A stretch of 10,336 nt of DNA. Origin: Anaerolineales bacterium UBA3071 (lineage in GTDB: Bacteria; Chloroflexota; Anaerolineae; UBA3071). Below, piece after piece: positions 1-6,426 of the stretch. A model generated the notes under the pieces. That model worked only from the letters and a program-made list of their open reading frames with translations. It was not told the DNA's origin and did not search any database. The first letter of the stretch is position 1, and each line of letters opens with the position of its first letter. The position numbers were made by a program, and so were the translations under genes. The stretch covers positions 9,627 through 19,962 of the forward strand of contig DFBV01000148.1 in assembly GCA_002366755.1 (NCBI GenBank), in the 5' to 3' direction.

Positions 1-321
1 GGATGGGCAGAGGTACCACCCCGTTTGCACATGGAAGGCGTGGACCTGGTCACGGAAGGGTTGGTGACGCTGGGCAAGGCTCGGCAGCGGATGGTGGGAG
101 CGAAGCGAGCAAGTGACCTGCCTAGAGGTGAGGATGCTGCAACACGCCTGGCCCGCTCGCTGCTGTGGGCCGACAAGATACATTTTATCGTCGGTCTGGC
201 GGTGAACCCGCAGCAGGCCGCCGACGCCGCTGGCACCATCCCTTTGCGCCAAATCGTCATCGAAGAACTCATAAGCGATCTGAAAGCACGAGGCAAGATC
301 GTACCTGTTGAATATCTCTAG
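1..321 (+). CDS. SpoIIE-family protein phosphatase, C-terminal fragment (5' end outside window)
   Basis: The frame is open from the first base and ends at a TAG at 319-321, so this is the tail of a longer protein. Visible features are a segment MEGVDLVTEGLVTLGKA, a run LARSLLWADKIHFIVGLAVNP, and a closing stretch of alternating hydrophobic and charged residues. From memory this resembles the C-terminal end of SpoIIE/PP2C-type serine phosphatases encoded beside NuoEFG-like hydrogenase and bifurcating-complex genes, where the phrase 'DKIHFIVG.A.NP' recurs. The catalytic metal-binding aspartates of the PP2C fold would lie upstream of the window and cannot be checked. The gene is on the same strand as the formate dehydrogenase operon, separated by about 250 nt. 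A signalling or regulatory role for the operon is inference from position. A TTG at 25 could start a small independent protein, but the frame being open to the window edge argues for a partial gene. Confidence 0.6.
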   Translation, partial: GWAEVPPRLHMEGVDLVTEGLVTLGKARQRMVGAKRASDLPRGEDAATRLARSLLWADKIHFIVGLAVNPQQAADAAGTIPLRQIVIEELISDLKARGKIVPVEYL

Positions 322-398
322 CATAGTTGTCAGCGGAAAAGCGGAAGGAACGGAAGCCACTGAAGTGGCCACTACGAACCTGTTACCTAGAGACATGG

Positions 399-449
399 GT
401 AGTCTAGCCCCTTGTGCCCGCCTGGGACGCCCACAAGGGGCTAGACTAC
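399..449. repeat. 18-bp perfect inverted repeat (long hairpin) between phosphatase and hdrA
   Basis: Bases 399-416 (GTAGTCTAGCCCCTTGTG) are the exact reverse complement of 432-449, around a 15-nt loop. The loop itself contains CCC and GGG that can pair. No T-run follows, so this is not a classical intrinsic terminator, although it could still stop transcription from the upstream gene or protect a processed 5' end. A site for a dimeric regulator or a small mobile-repeat relic are alternatives. Nearby at 364-373 is a 10-nt palindrome AGTGGCCACT. I see no convincing sigma70 promoter in 322-570. Confidence 0.75.
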
Positions 450-521
450 GCCATCACTGATTGCGTAGCAGCGGAGCGGCAGGCAGGTATGGAAACTACG
501 GAAAGCAGGAGTGAGTCTCCT

Positions 522-542
522 GAAGCTCCCCGTGGGAGCTTC
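522..542 (+). promoter_or_regulatory. 9-bp hairpin in the hdrA leader
   Basis: GAAGCTCCC (522-530) pairs perfectly with GGGAGCTTC (534-542) across a CGT loop, 28 nt upstream of the hdrA start. No U-tract follows, so a terminator is unlikely. It sits just before the ribosome binding site GGAGGTG (557-563) and could stabilise the 5' end of the message or affect initiation. The function is inference; only the pairing is seen. Confidence 0.5.
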
Positions 543-570
543 CAACACCCACAAACGGAGGTGTGAGCTT

Positions 571-1416
571 ATGGATCAACCGAAGATTGGCGTCTACGTT
601 TGCGATTGTGGCACAAACATCGCTGCCACGGTAAACGTCGCCGAGGTGGTCAAGTTTGCGCAGGGGCTGCCGAACGTGACCGTGGCCCGCGAACACAAGT
701 ACACCTGCTCGGAACCGGGCCAGACCATGATCAAGGACGACATCCGGAAGTTGGGCCTCAACCGCGTGGTAGTCGCCTCTTGCACGCCCCGCATGCACGA
801 GACCACCTTTCAGAATGCCATTGCTGACGCGGGGCTGAACCCCTACTGCTTCCAAATGGCCAACATCCGCGAGCAGTGTTCCTGGATCATCAAGGACGTG
901 GAGCAGGCCACAGCCAAGGCCAAGCGACTGGTCAGTTCCGCCGTGTGGCGTGTGGCGCTACAGGAGCCACTGTTTGCCCGCAAGGAGCCAGTGACCCCGG
1001 CAACGCTGATCGTAGGCGGCGGCATCGCCGGCATCCAGGCGGCGCTGACCATCGCCGATGCCGGCTACAAGGTCTACCTGGTGGAACGGGAGCCCTCCAT
1101 CGGCGGCCACATGGCCGAACTGGACAAAACCTTCCCCACTCTTGACTGTAGCACTTGAATACTGGGGCCCAAGATGATGGATGCCGGTCGGCATCCCAAC
1201 ATTGAGCTTCTCAGCTATAGTGAGGTAGAAGAGGTTTCCGGCTACGTAGGCAGCTTCAAGGTTAAAGTGCGGAAGAAGGCCCGCTACGTGGACGAGAAGA
1301 ACTGCACCGGCTGCGGTCTGTGCTGGGAAGCCTGTCTGACCAAGCGAGTGCCGCGCTTGAAGCTGATCAAGATGGGTGACATGAGTATCGGGGAAAGGAG
1401 ACCTGGGGAACGATGA
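571..1416 (+). CDS. hdrA: Selenocysteine-containing N-terminal half of HdrA (split HdrA)
   Basis: Read through the in-frame TGA at 1156-1158, this encodes 281 residues. Residues 1-140 match the HdrA N-terminal domain (CDCG at 11-14, HKYTCSEPGQ around 42-51, VVVASCTPRMHE around 67-77). GGGIAG at 149-154 is the Rossmann dinucleotide-binding motif for FAD. Residues 187-202 read TFPTLDCST-U-ILGPKM, where the family has Cys at position U196; Sec at this HdrA position is known in methanogens. The frame stays open after the TGA with clear HdrA sequence (MDAGRHPNIELLSY). A GGUC-loop hairpin follows the TGA. C245, C248, C251 and C255 form a [4Fe-4S] motif. After RVP (259-261) HdrA similarity stops and a 20-residue unrelated tail ends the protein, so the usual C-terminal ~385 residues are absent; they occur in the gene at 4250. 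Start chosen at ATG 571 with GGAGGTG 7 nt upstream. The stop overlaps the next start as ATGA. Confidence 0.88.
1156..1196 (+). promoter_or_regulatory. UGA selenocysteine codon and SECIS hairpin in hdrA
   Basis: The TGA at 1156-1158 is followed by GGATGCC (1179-1185), loop GGTC (1186-1189), and GGCATCC (1190-1196), a perfect 7-bp stem. A GGUC-type apical loop with a guanine in its first positions is the hallmark of bacterial SECIS elements recognised by SelB. The loop starts 27 nt after the UGA, a spacing compatible with bacterial SECIS models. It lies within coding sequence for a conserved HdrA stretch, so protein constraint and RNA structure coexist. Confidence 0.8.
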
Positions 1417-1952
1417 ACCTGGATCGAGTCAACCAGATCATTAATGGCTACGGCGCTGACCGGGCGGTCAGCCTGGCCGTGCTGCAGGACATCCAGCGAG
1501 AGTACAACTATCTGCCTCGTGAAGCTCTGGAGCTGGCGGCTGGGCGGCTGGACATGCCTCTGGGCGAAATCTATCGTATGGCAACTTTCTTCACGGCCTT
1601 CAGCCTGCAGCCCAAGGGTGAGTACGTGTGCAAGGTCTGCCTGGGTACAGCCTGTCACGTGCGGGGCGGGGCGCGTATTCTGGAGGCAGTAGAACGGGAG
1701 TTGGACATCAAGGCTGGTCAGACCACCTCTGATGGCAAATTCTCGTTGGAGGCAGTGCGCTGCGTGGGTGCCTGTGCGTTGGGGCCCATAGTCATGGTCA
1801 ACGAGGAGCCCCACGCCTACATGACCCCCGATAAAGCATCCAAGTTGATCGTCCAACTGGCTGCTGGCAAGGTGGAGCGAGTAGAAGCACCGCCTGCACC
1901 ACGCTCGGCGCGCGCCCCTATAGATCTCTCAAGCGTGCCACCTGCGGGTTAG
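1413..1952 (+). CDS. nuoE: NuoE/HoxE-like [2Fe-2S] thioredoxin-fold subunit
   Basis: This 179-residue protein has the NuoE layout: an N-terminal helical domain (about 1-65, with LPREALELAAGRLDMPLGEIYRMATFFTAFS), then a thioredoxin-like domain. C76 and C81 (CLGTAC) with C117 and C121 (CVGAC) are the four expected ligands of the [2Fe-2S] cluster, N1a-type in complex I nomenclature. In NuoEF-type modules this subunit sits beside the NADH-binding NuoF subunit and takes part in electron transfer or flavin tuning. The length fits the family (about 160-180). The C-terminal 25 residues are Pro/Ala rich and probably flexible. The start ATG at 1413 overlaps the hdrA stop (ATGA), and an AAAGGAG lies at 1394-1400, so translation is probably coupled to the HdrA half. 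The 111-nt gap after it is longer than other spacings in the operon and holds only a weak 5-bp hairpin (GGCAG/CTGCC, 2003-2017). Confidence 0.9.
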   Translation: MNLDRVNQIINGYGADRAVSLAVLQDIQREYNYLPREALELAAGRLDMPLGEIYRMATFFTAFSLQPKGEYVCKVCLGTACHVRGGARILEAVERELDIKAGQTTSDGKFSLEAVRCVGACALGPIVMVNEEPHAYMTPDKASKLIVQLAAGKVERVEAPPAPRSARAPIDLSSVPPAG

Positions 1953-2063
1953 ATTCAGGGCAATGAAGTTCAGCTAAGAGAGAAAGCCATACTCCCGAAG
2001 ACGGCAGCACAACTGCCTTAGAACCCCTTATCTGAACCGTACTGGATTTGAGGAGAGGGTAAA

Positions 2064-2435
2064 ATGCCAAGACTTAAGAGTGTTGAAGAACTCCAGAAAC
2101 TGCGGACGCAACTGCAGAAGAATATCGAGAGCCGCACCGAGACAAGCACAACCATCACCGTAGGCATGGGCACTTGCGGTATCGCCGCTGGTGCCCGCGA
2201 GGTGATGCAAGCCATTCTGGCTGAACTGGACAAGCGGGACATCAATGCCCATGTGACCACCGTTGGCTGCATCGGCATGTGCCACAAGGAGCCACTTGTA
2301 GATATCCGGCAGGGCGATGAGCCCCGCATCACCTACGGCAACATCACTCCAGCCATGGTATCCCGACTCATTGAGGACCACCTAGCCAATGGCCAGGTAG
2401 TAGATGAGTGGGTCGTGGGTCGGGTGGCAGGATAG
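2064..2435 (+). CDS. hndB: HndB-like [2Fe-2S] ferredoxin-domain protein
   Basis: This 123-residue protein begins with a helical segment rich in Lys, Gln and Glu (1-25) and continues as a thioredoxin-like [2Fe-2S] domain. The signature VGMGTCGIAAGAREV (33-47) and GCIGMC (68-73) match the HndB family, the small subunit of NADP-reducing and bifurcating hydrogenases found between NuoE and NuoF genes. Three cysteines are visible (C38, C69, C73). The position of a second N-terminal Cys is Ala, which is usual for this family as I remember it, so cluster ligation may use a non-Cys ligand. The start ATG is preceded by a GAGGAGAGGG purine tract. It ends 10 nt before the likely NuoF start. By gene order it belongs to the NAD(P)H-reacting module of the complex. 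Confidence 0.85.
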   Translation: MPRLKSVEELQKLRTQLQKNIESRTETSTTITVGMGTCGIAAGAREVMQAILAELDKRDINAHVTTVGCIGMCHKEPLVDIRQGDEPRITYGNITPAMVSRLIEDHLANGQVVDEWVVGRVAG

Positions 2436-2445
2436 GAGGATGGGA

Positions 2446-4233
2446 ATGGCTGAACGACATCGAGCGGACCTACTCATCAGTTGTCTTCATGGTCGCTATC
2501 CGGAACTGATACCGACCTTGCAGGAGGAGATTGAGCGGCGTGGACTGACGGGCGAGGTGGGAGTTGTCGAGGCCGGTTGCCGAGGCCTCTGCGCCATGGG
2601 CCCTGTGATGCTCATCAAGCCTGGTGGTCTCTTCTACACCAACGTGCAGCCTGCTGACGTACCTGAGCTGGTGGAGGAGACCTTGATCAAGGGCCGAGCC
2701 GTCGAGCGGCTAGCATACAAAGAGCCGGTGACTCACCAGTCTGTCTGCTATTATGAAGACATTCCCTTCTATAGTAAACAGGTGCGGCACGTGATGCACG
2801 ACTGCGGGATGATTGACCCCCAGTCCATCGAAGAGTACATCGCCGTCGGCGGCTACCAGGCGCTGTCCAAGGCGCTCACCACCATGACACCCAAGGAAAT
2901 CATCGAAGAGGTCAAGAAATCAGGCCTGAGGGGCCGTGGCGGGGCTGGTTTCTCCACCGGGTGGAAGTGGGAGGCGACCCGCCAGTCTGCCGGCGATGTA
3001 AGGTACGCCATCGCTAACGGTGATGAGGGAGACCCAGGCGCTTTCATGAACCGTAGCTTGATGGAGGGCGACCCGCACGCTATCATCGAGGGCATGGTCA
3101 TCGGTGCCTATGCCATAGGCAACGTCCGTAATGCCTACATCTACGTACGTGATGAGTACCCCCTGGCTGTGTCCAACCTGAACATCGCATTGGAGCAGGC
3201 GCGAGAATACGGCTTGCTCGGTGAGGATATCCTAGGCACCGGATTTGATCTCGATATCAAGGTCGTGCGCGGCGCCGGTGCGTTTGTGTGCGGCGAATCG
3301 AGCGCCCTCATGCAGTCGGTAGAAGGCAAGGTCGGCGAGCCACGCCCCAAGCACTATCACGCCACCGAGCGGGGGCTGTGGGGCCAACCCACTGCTCTCA
3401 ACAACGTGGAAACCTGGGCCAACATCCCGCTGATTATCAACAAGGGCGCCGAATGGTTTGCCTCCTTCGGAACCGAGAATAGTAAGGGCACCAAGACCTT
3501 CTGCTTGGCGGGCCAGATTCAGAACACCGGCCTGATTGAGGTGCCGATGGGCATCACCCTGCGCGAGGTTATCTACGACATCGGCGGCGGTATTCCTGGT
3601 GGCAGGGAATTGAAAGCGGTGCAGACCGGCGGGCCGTCGGGCGGTTGCATCCCCGCCAGTCTGCTTGATCTGCCGGTGGATTACGACAGCCTGGTCGAAG
3701 CGGGCTCGATGATGGGATCGGGCGGTATGATCGTCATGGACGATCGCACTTGTATGGTGGACATCGCCCGCTACTTCCTTGAATTCCTCAAAGAGGAGTC
3801 GTGTGGCAAGTGCTCGCCCTGTCGCGAGGGCATCAGGGCCATGCTGGAGATCCTCACCCGCATCACCGAGGGACAGGGGAAAATGGCCGATCTGGAGACG
3901 CTAGAGACGCTGGCCAAGACAGTGCAGACGGCCTCGCTGTGTGGACTGGGCAAGTCGGCCCCGAACCCAGTGATCAGTACGCTGCGTCACTTCCGTGACG
4001 AGTACGTGGCCCACATTGAGGACAAGAAGTGTCCCGCCGGCGTCTGCAAGGCGCTGATCGAGTACTACATCATTGAGGACAAATGCCTTGGCTGTGGCCT
4101 CTGCCGCCGCAAGTGTCCGCAAGGGGCGATCAGCGGGGAGAAGAAAGAGGTCCACGTCATAGACCCGGCGCTGTGCATCAAATGCGGTATCTGCAGGGAT
4201 GTCTGCAAGTTCGATGCAGTGGGCGTGAGATAA
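2446..4233 (+). CDS. nuoF: NuoF/HndC-like NAD(P)H- and FMN-binding flavoprotein with C-terminal ferredoxin domain
   Basis: This 595-residue subunit should exchange electrons with NAD(P)(H) through FMN. Domains: a thioredoxin-like N-terminal domain (about 1-85); the NuoF core with GRGGAGF (163-169, FMN loop) and GDEGDPGAF (192-200, nucleotide site); the N3-type [4Fe-4S] ligands C453, C456, C459 (ESCGKCSPCREG) and C499; and a C-terminal 2[4Fe-4S] ferredoxin domain with C547/C550/C553/C557 and C577/C580/C583/C587. This is the HndC/HydB layout rather than plain NuoF (about 430-450). The N-terminal domain keeps C13, C45 and C49, but the second Cys of the usual CxxxxC is Tyr18, so its [2Fe-2S] site looks degraded. 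Start chosen at ATG 2446 because AGGAGG at 2434-2439 is 6 nt upstream; an ATG at 2440 abuts the Shine-Dalgarno, and an upstream start at 2404 would overlap hndB. The next gene follows after 16 nt. Confidence 0.93.
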   Translation: MAERHRADLLISCLHGRYPELIPTLQEEIERRGLTGEVGVVEAGCRGLCAMGPVMLIKPGGLFYTNVQPADVPELVEETLIKGRAVERLAYKEPVTHQSVCYYEDIPFYSKQVRHVMHDCGMIDPQSIEEYIAVGGYQALSKALTTMTPKEIIEEVKKSGLRGRGGAGFSTGWKWEATRQSAGDVRYAIANGDEGDPGAFMNRSLMEGDPHAIIEGMVIGAYAIGNVRNAYIYVRDEYPLAVSNLNIALEQAREYGLLGEDILGTGFDLDIKVVRGAGAFVCGESSALMQSVEGKVGEPRPKHYHATERGLWGQPTALNNVETWANIPLIINKGAEWFASFGTENSKGTKTFCLAGQIQNTGLIEVPMGITLREVIYDIGGGIPGGRELKAVQTGGPSGGCIPASLLDLPVDYDSLVEAGSMMGSGGMIVMDDRTCMVDIARYFLEFLKEESCGKCSPCREGIRAMLEILTRITEGQGKMADLETLETLAKTVQTASLCGLGKSAPNPVISTLRHFRDEYVAHIEDKKCPAGVCKALIEYYIIEDKCLGCGLCRRKCPQGAISGEKKEVHVIDPALCIKCGICRDVCKFDAVGVR

Positions 4234-4249
4234 TCAGGAGAATCATGAT

Positions 4250-6016
4250 ATGGCTACATTGATCATTGACGGACAAGAAGTACATGCCGAAGAGGGGCAG
4301 ACTGTCCTGGAGGTCGCCAGGGCGAATGGTTTCGAGATACCTACGCTGTGTTACCACCCGCAGTTGGAGCCCTACGGTGCCTGCCGGCTGTGCATAGTGG
4401 AGGTGATCCGCCGCGGGCGCTCCCGGTTGGAGACTTCATGCACATACCCCGCACGGGATGGGCTGGTGATCAAGACCAAGTCCCCACCCGTCATCGAGGC
4501 CCGTGCGGTCATCCTGGGGCTGTTGCTCTCGCGCTGTCCCAACGTGCCGGTCATCCAGGAGTTAGCGCTGGAATACGGCATCACGGAGCCTCCTTTCCCA
4601 GTGGAGGACCCTGAGGAGAAATGCATCCTCTGCGGCCTGTGCGTGCGCACATGCCACGAACTGGTGAAGGCCGACGTGCTCAACTTTTCCCAGAGAGGCA
4701 TTGAGCGCCGCGTGGGACCGCCCTTCCTGGAGAAGACGCGGCAGTGCATCGGGTGTGGGGCTTGCACCATCGTCTGTCCCACCGGCGCCATTGAGATCGT
4801 GCTGGAGCAAGCGGGAATCTACAAAGAGAAGCCGTTGGGTCCCACAGCGGCGATCTGGGTGCCTTCGCTGCAGGCCGTGCCCCGCGTGCCGGTGATCGAC
4901 ACCGACGCCTGCATTCGCTTCCGCCAAAACGACCGTACCGAGGGCGAGATCGCGGACGCCTGCGGGGTCTGCCAGATGGTCTGCGAGGCCGGCGCGATCA
5001 ATTTCGACCAGCAGGACGAAGTCGTCGAAGTGGACGTGGGAACCGTCATCGTCGCCACAGGCTTCCAGATGTGGGATCCTGCCCAACTATCCCAGTACTC
5101 CTACGGCAAGTCGCCCAACATCATCACCGGCATGGAGTTTGAGCATCTCTCCAACGCCGGCGGCATCACCAGCGGCGAGATTCTGCTGGCCGATGGGCGC
5201 AAGCCGGAGCAGGTAGCGATCATCCACTGCGTCGGCAGCCGTGACCACAACGCCCACGAGTATTGCTCCCGCATCTGCTGCATGTACTCGCTGAAGCAGG
5301 CGCATCTGGTGCGCGACAAGACCGATGCCGCAGTGTACGAGTTCTACATGGACATGCGCGCCTTCGGCAAGGGTTACGAGGAGTTCTACGAGCGAGTGCA
5401 GGAAGAAGGCGTGGTCATGATCCGGGGGCGAGGCGCTGAGGTAGAGGTACTCCCCGACGGCAAGCTGCGGGTCAAGGGCGAGGATGCCAACCTGGGCCGG
5501 CTGGTGTACGTGGACGTGGACATGGTGGTTCTCAGCACGGCCATAGAAGCTCCGCACGATGCCAACCAGGTAGCCGCTCTCTTTGGCCTCAGCCGCTCGG
5601 TGGATGGCTTCTTTGCCGAAGCGCACCCCAAGATGCGTCCGGTGGAGACCAATACCGGCGGGGTATTCCTGGCCGGAGCCGCCCAGGCTCCCAAAGACGT
5701 GCCCGATACGGTGGCTCACGCTGGCGCGGCGGCCTCCATGGCCCTGGCGCTGATGGACCAGGGAGAGGTGACCATATCGCCGGCCGTTGCCGTGGTAGAC
5801 GAGGAACTCTGTTCAGGCTGCAAGACCTGCATCTCGCTCTGCCCCTACACGGCCATCAGCTTCATCGAGGAAGACAACGTGGCTCGCGTGAACGAAGCGC
5901 TATGCAAGGGGTGCGGCACCTGCGTGGCGGCCTGTCCCGCCGGCGCCATTGAGGCACTACACTTCACCGATGAACAAATCGTCGCCCAAATCGAGGGGGT
6001 GCTTGCATGGGTGTAG
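4250..6016 (+). CDS. Fusion: NuoG/HoxU-type ferredoxin module plus C-terminal half of HdrA
   Basis: This 588-residue protein joins two families. Residues 1-185 are NuoG/HoxU-like: a plant-type [2Fe-2S] site C34, C45, C48, C64, then two [4Fe-4S] motifs C125/C128/C131/C135 and C166/C169/C172/C176. The usual His-Cys3 cluster segment is absent (the region reads LLLSRCPNVPVIQELALEYG). From about residue 200 (AIWVPSLQAVPRVPVID) the sequence is the C-terminal half of HdrA: C221/C238/C241/C245; VGTVIVATGF (263-272); HCVGSRD...YCSRICC with C327, C339, C343 and C344; GAAQAPKD (476-483), a flavin-site motif; and a terminal 2[4Fe-4S] domain with C521/C524/C527/C531 and C552/C555/C558/C562. The HdrA GxGxxG motif and Sec/Cys motif are missing here but present in the gene at 571, so the two are complementary. 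AGGAG at 4236-4240 precedes ATG 4250. It overlaps the next gene by 10 nt. It likely links the NuoF module to an HdrA-type FAD. Confidence 0.92.
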   Translation: MATLIIDGQEVHAEEGQTVLEVARANGFEIPTLCYHPQLEPYGACRLCIVEVIRRGRSRLETSCTYPARDGLVIKTKSPPVIEARAVILGLLLSRCPNVPVIQELALEYGITEPPFPVEDPEEKCILCGLCVRTCHELVKADVLNFSQRGIERRVGPPFLEKTRQCIGCGACTIVCPTGAIEIVLEQAGIYKEKPLGPTAAIWVPSLQAVPRVPVIDTDACIRFRQNDRTEGEIADACGVCQMVCEAGAINFDQQDEVVEVDVGTVIVATGFQMWDPAQLSQYSYGKSPNIITGMEFEHLSNAGGITSGEILLADGRKPEQVAIIHCVGSRDHNAHEYCSRICCMYSLKQAHLVRDKTDAAVYEFYMDMRAFGKGYEEFYERVQEEGVVMIRGRGAEVEVLPDGKLRVKGEDANLGRLVYVDVDMVVLSTAIEAPHDANQVAALFGLSRSVDGFFAEAHPKMRPVETNTGGVFLAGAAQAPKDVPDTVAHAGAAASMALALMDQGEVTISPAVAVVDEELCSGCKTCISLCPYTAISFIEEDNVARVNEALCKGCGTCVAACPAGAIEALHFTDEQIVAQIEGVLAWV

Positions 6017-6426
6017 ACTTTGAACCGCGAATCGTCGCCTTCATGTGTAACTGGTGTACCTACGCCGCGGCCGACACAGCCGGCGTTTCCCGTATGCAGC
6101 AGCCGCCCAACGTGCTGCCCATCCGCGTGATGTGCTCAGGGCGTGTGTCGCCAGAGATGGTGCTGCGCACCTTCCGCGCTGGCGCCGACGGTGTGCTCGT
6201 GATGGGTTGCCACATCGGAGACTGCCACTACAACAGCGGTAACCATCGCACGGCCAAACGCATTCCGCTCCTGCGCAACTTGCTGAGTTACGCTGGCATC
6301 AACCCGGACCGCTTGCGGCTGGCCTGGGTTTCGAGTGCGGAGGCGCCGCGCTTCGTGGAGGTCACCAATGAGTTCATCAAAACGATACGGGCGCTGGGGC
6401 CACTTTCACAGGGGGTGACGGAATGA
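6007..6426 (+). CDS. mvhD: MvhD-like hydrogenase/HdrA-linking iron-sulfur subunit
   Basis: This 139-residue protein matches the MvhD/FrhD-type 'hydrogenase iron-sulfur subunit' family. In methanogens MvhD passes electrons from the hydrogenase to HdrA through a [2Fe-2S] cluster. Visible motifs are CNWCTYAAADTAG (C14, C17), VMCSGR (C43) and VMGCHIGDCHY (C68, C73), followed by a helical region and EFIKTIRALG near the end. Here there is no hydrogenase large subunit, and the neighbour is a formate dehydrogenase, so it probably connects FdhA/FdhB-like proteins to the HdrA moiety, as in HdrA-MvhD-Fdh arrangements. The start ATG lies inside the end of the upstream fusion gene (10-nt overlap) with a G-rich tract before it. 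Its stop overlaps the next start as ATGA (6423-6426), which argues for coupled synthesis in near-equal amounts. Confidence 0.92.
   Translation: MGVDFEPRIVAFMCNWCTYAAADTAGVSRMQQPPNVLPIRVMCSGRVSPEMVLRTFRAGADGVLVMGCHIGDCHYNSGNHRTAKRIPLLRNLLSYAGINPDRLRLAWVSSAEAPRFVEVTNEFIKTIRALGPLSQGVTE

Noticed and set aside
511..570. N-terminal extension of hdrA from GTG 511
   Set aside because: HdrA proteins begin near the MDQPKIGVYVCDCG segment, and GGAGGTG at 557-563 points to ATG 571; the extension also contains the leader hairpin.
1156..1158. TGA as a true stop that kills hdrA
   Set aside because: Conserved HdrA sequence continues in the same frame, the codon sits at the known Sec/Cys position, and a GGUC-loop hairpin follows.
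2404..2445. Upstream start for nuoF
   Set aside because: It would overlap hndB by 32 nt and lacks a good ribosome binding site; AGGAGG at 2434-2439 fits ATG 2446.
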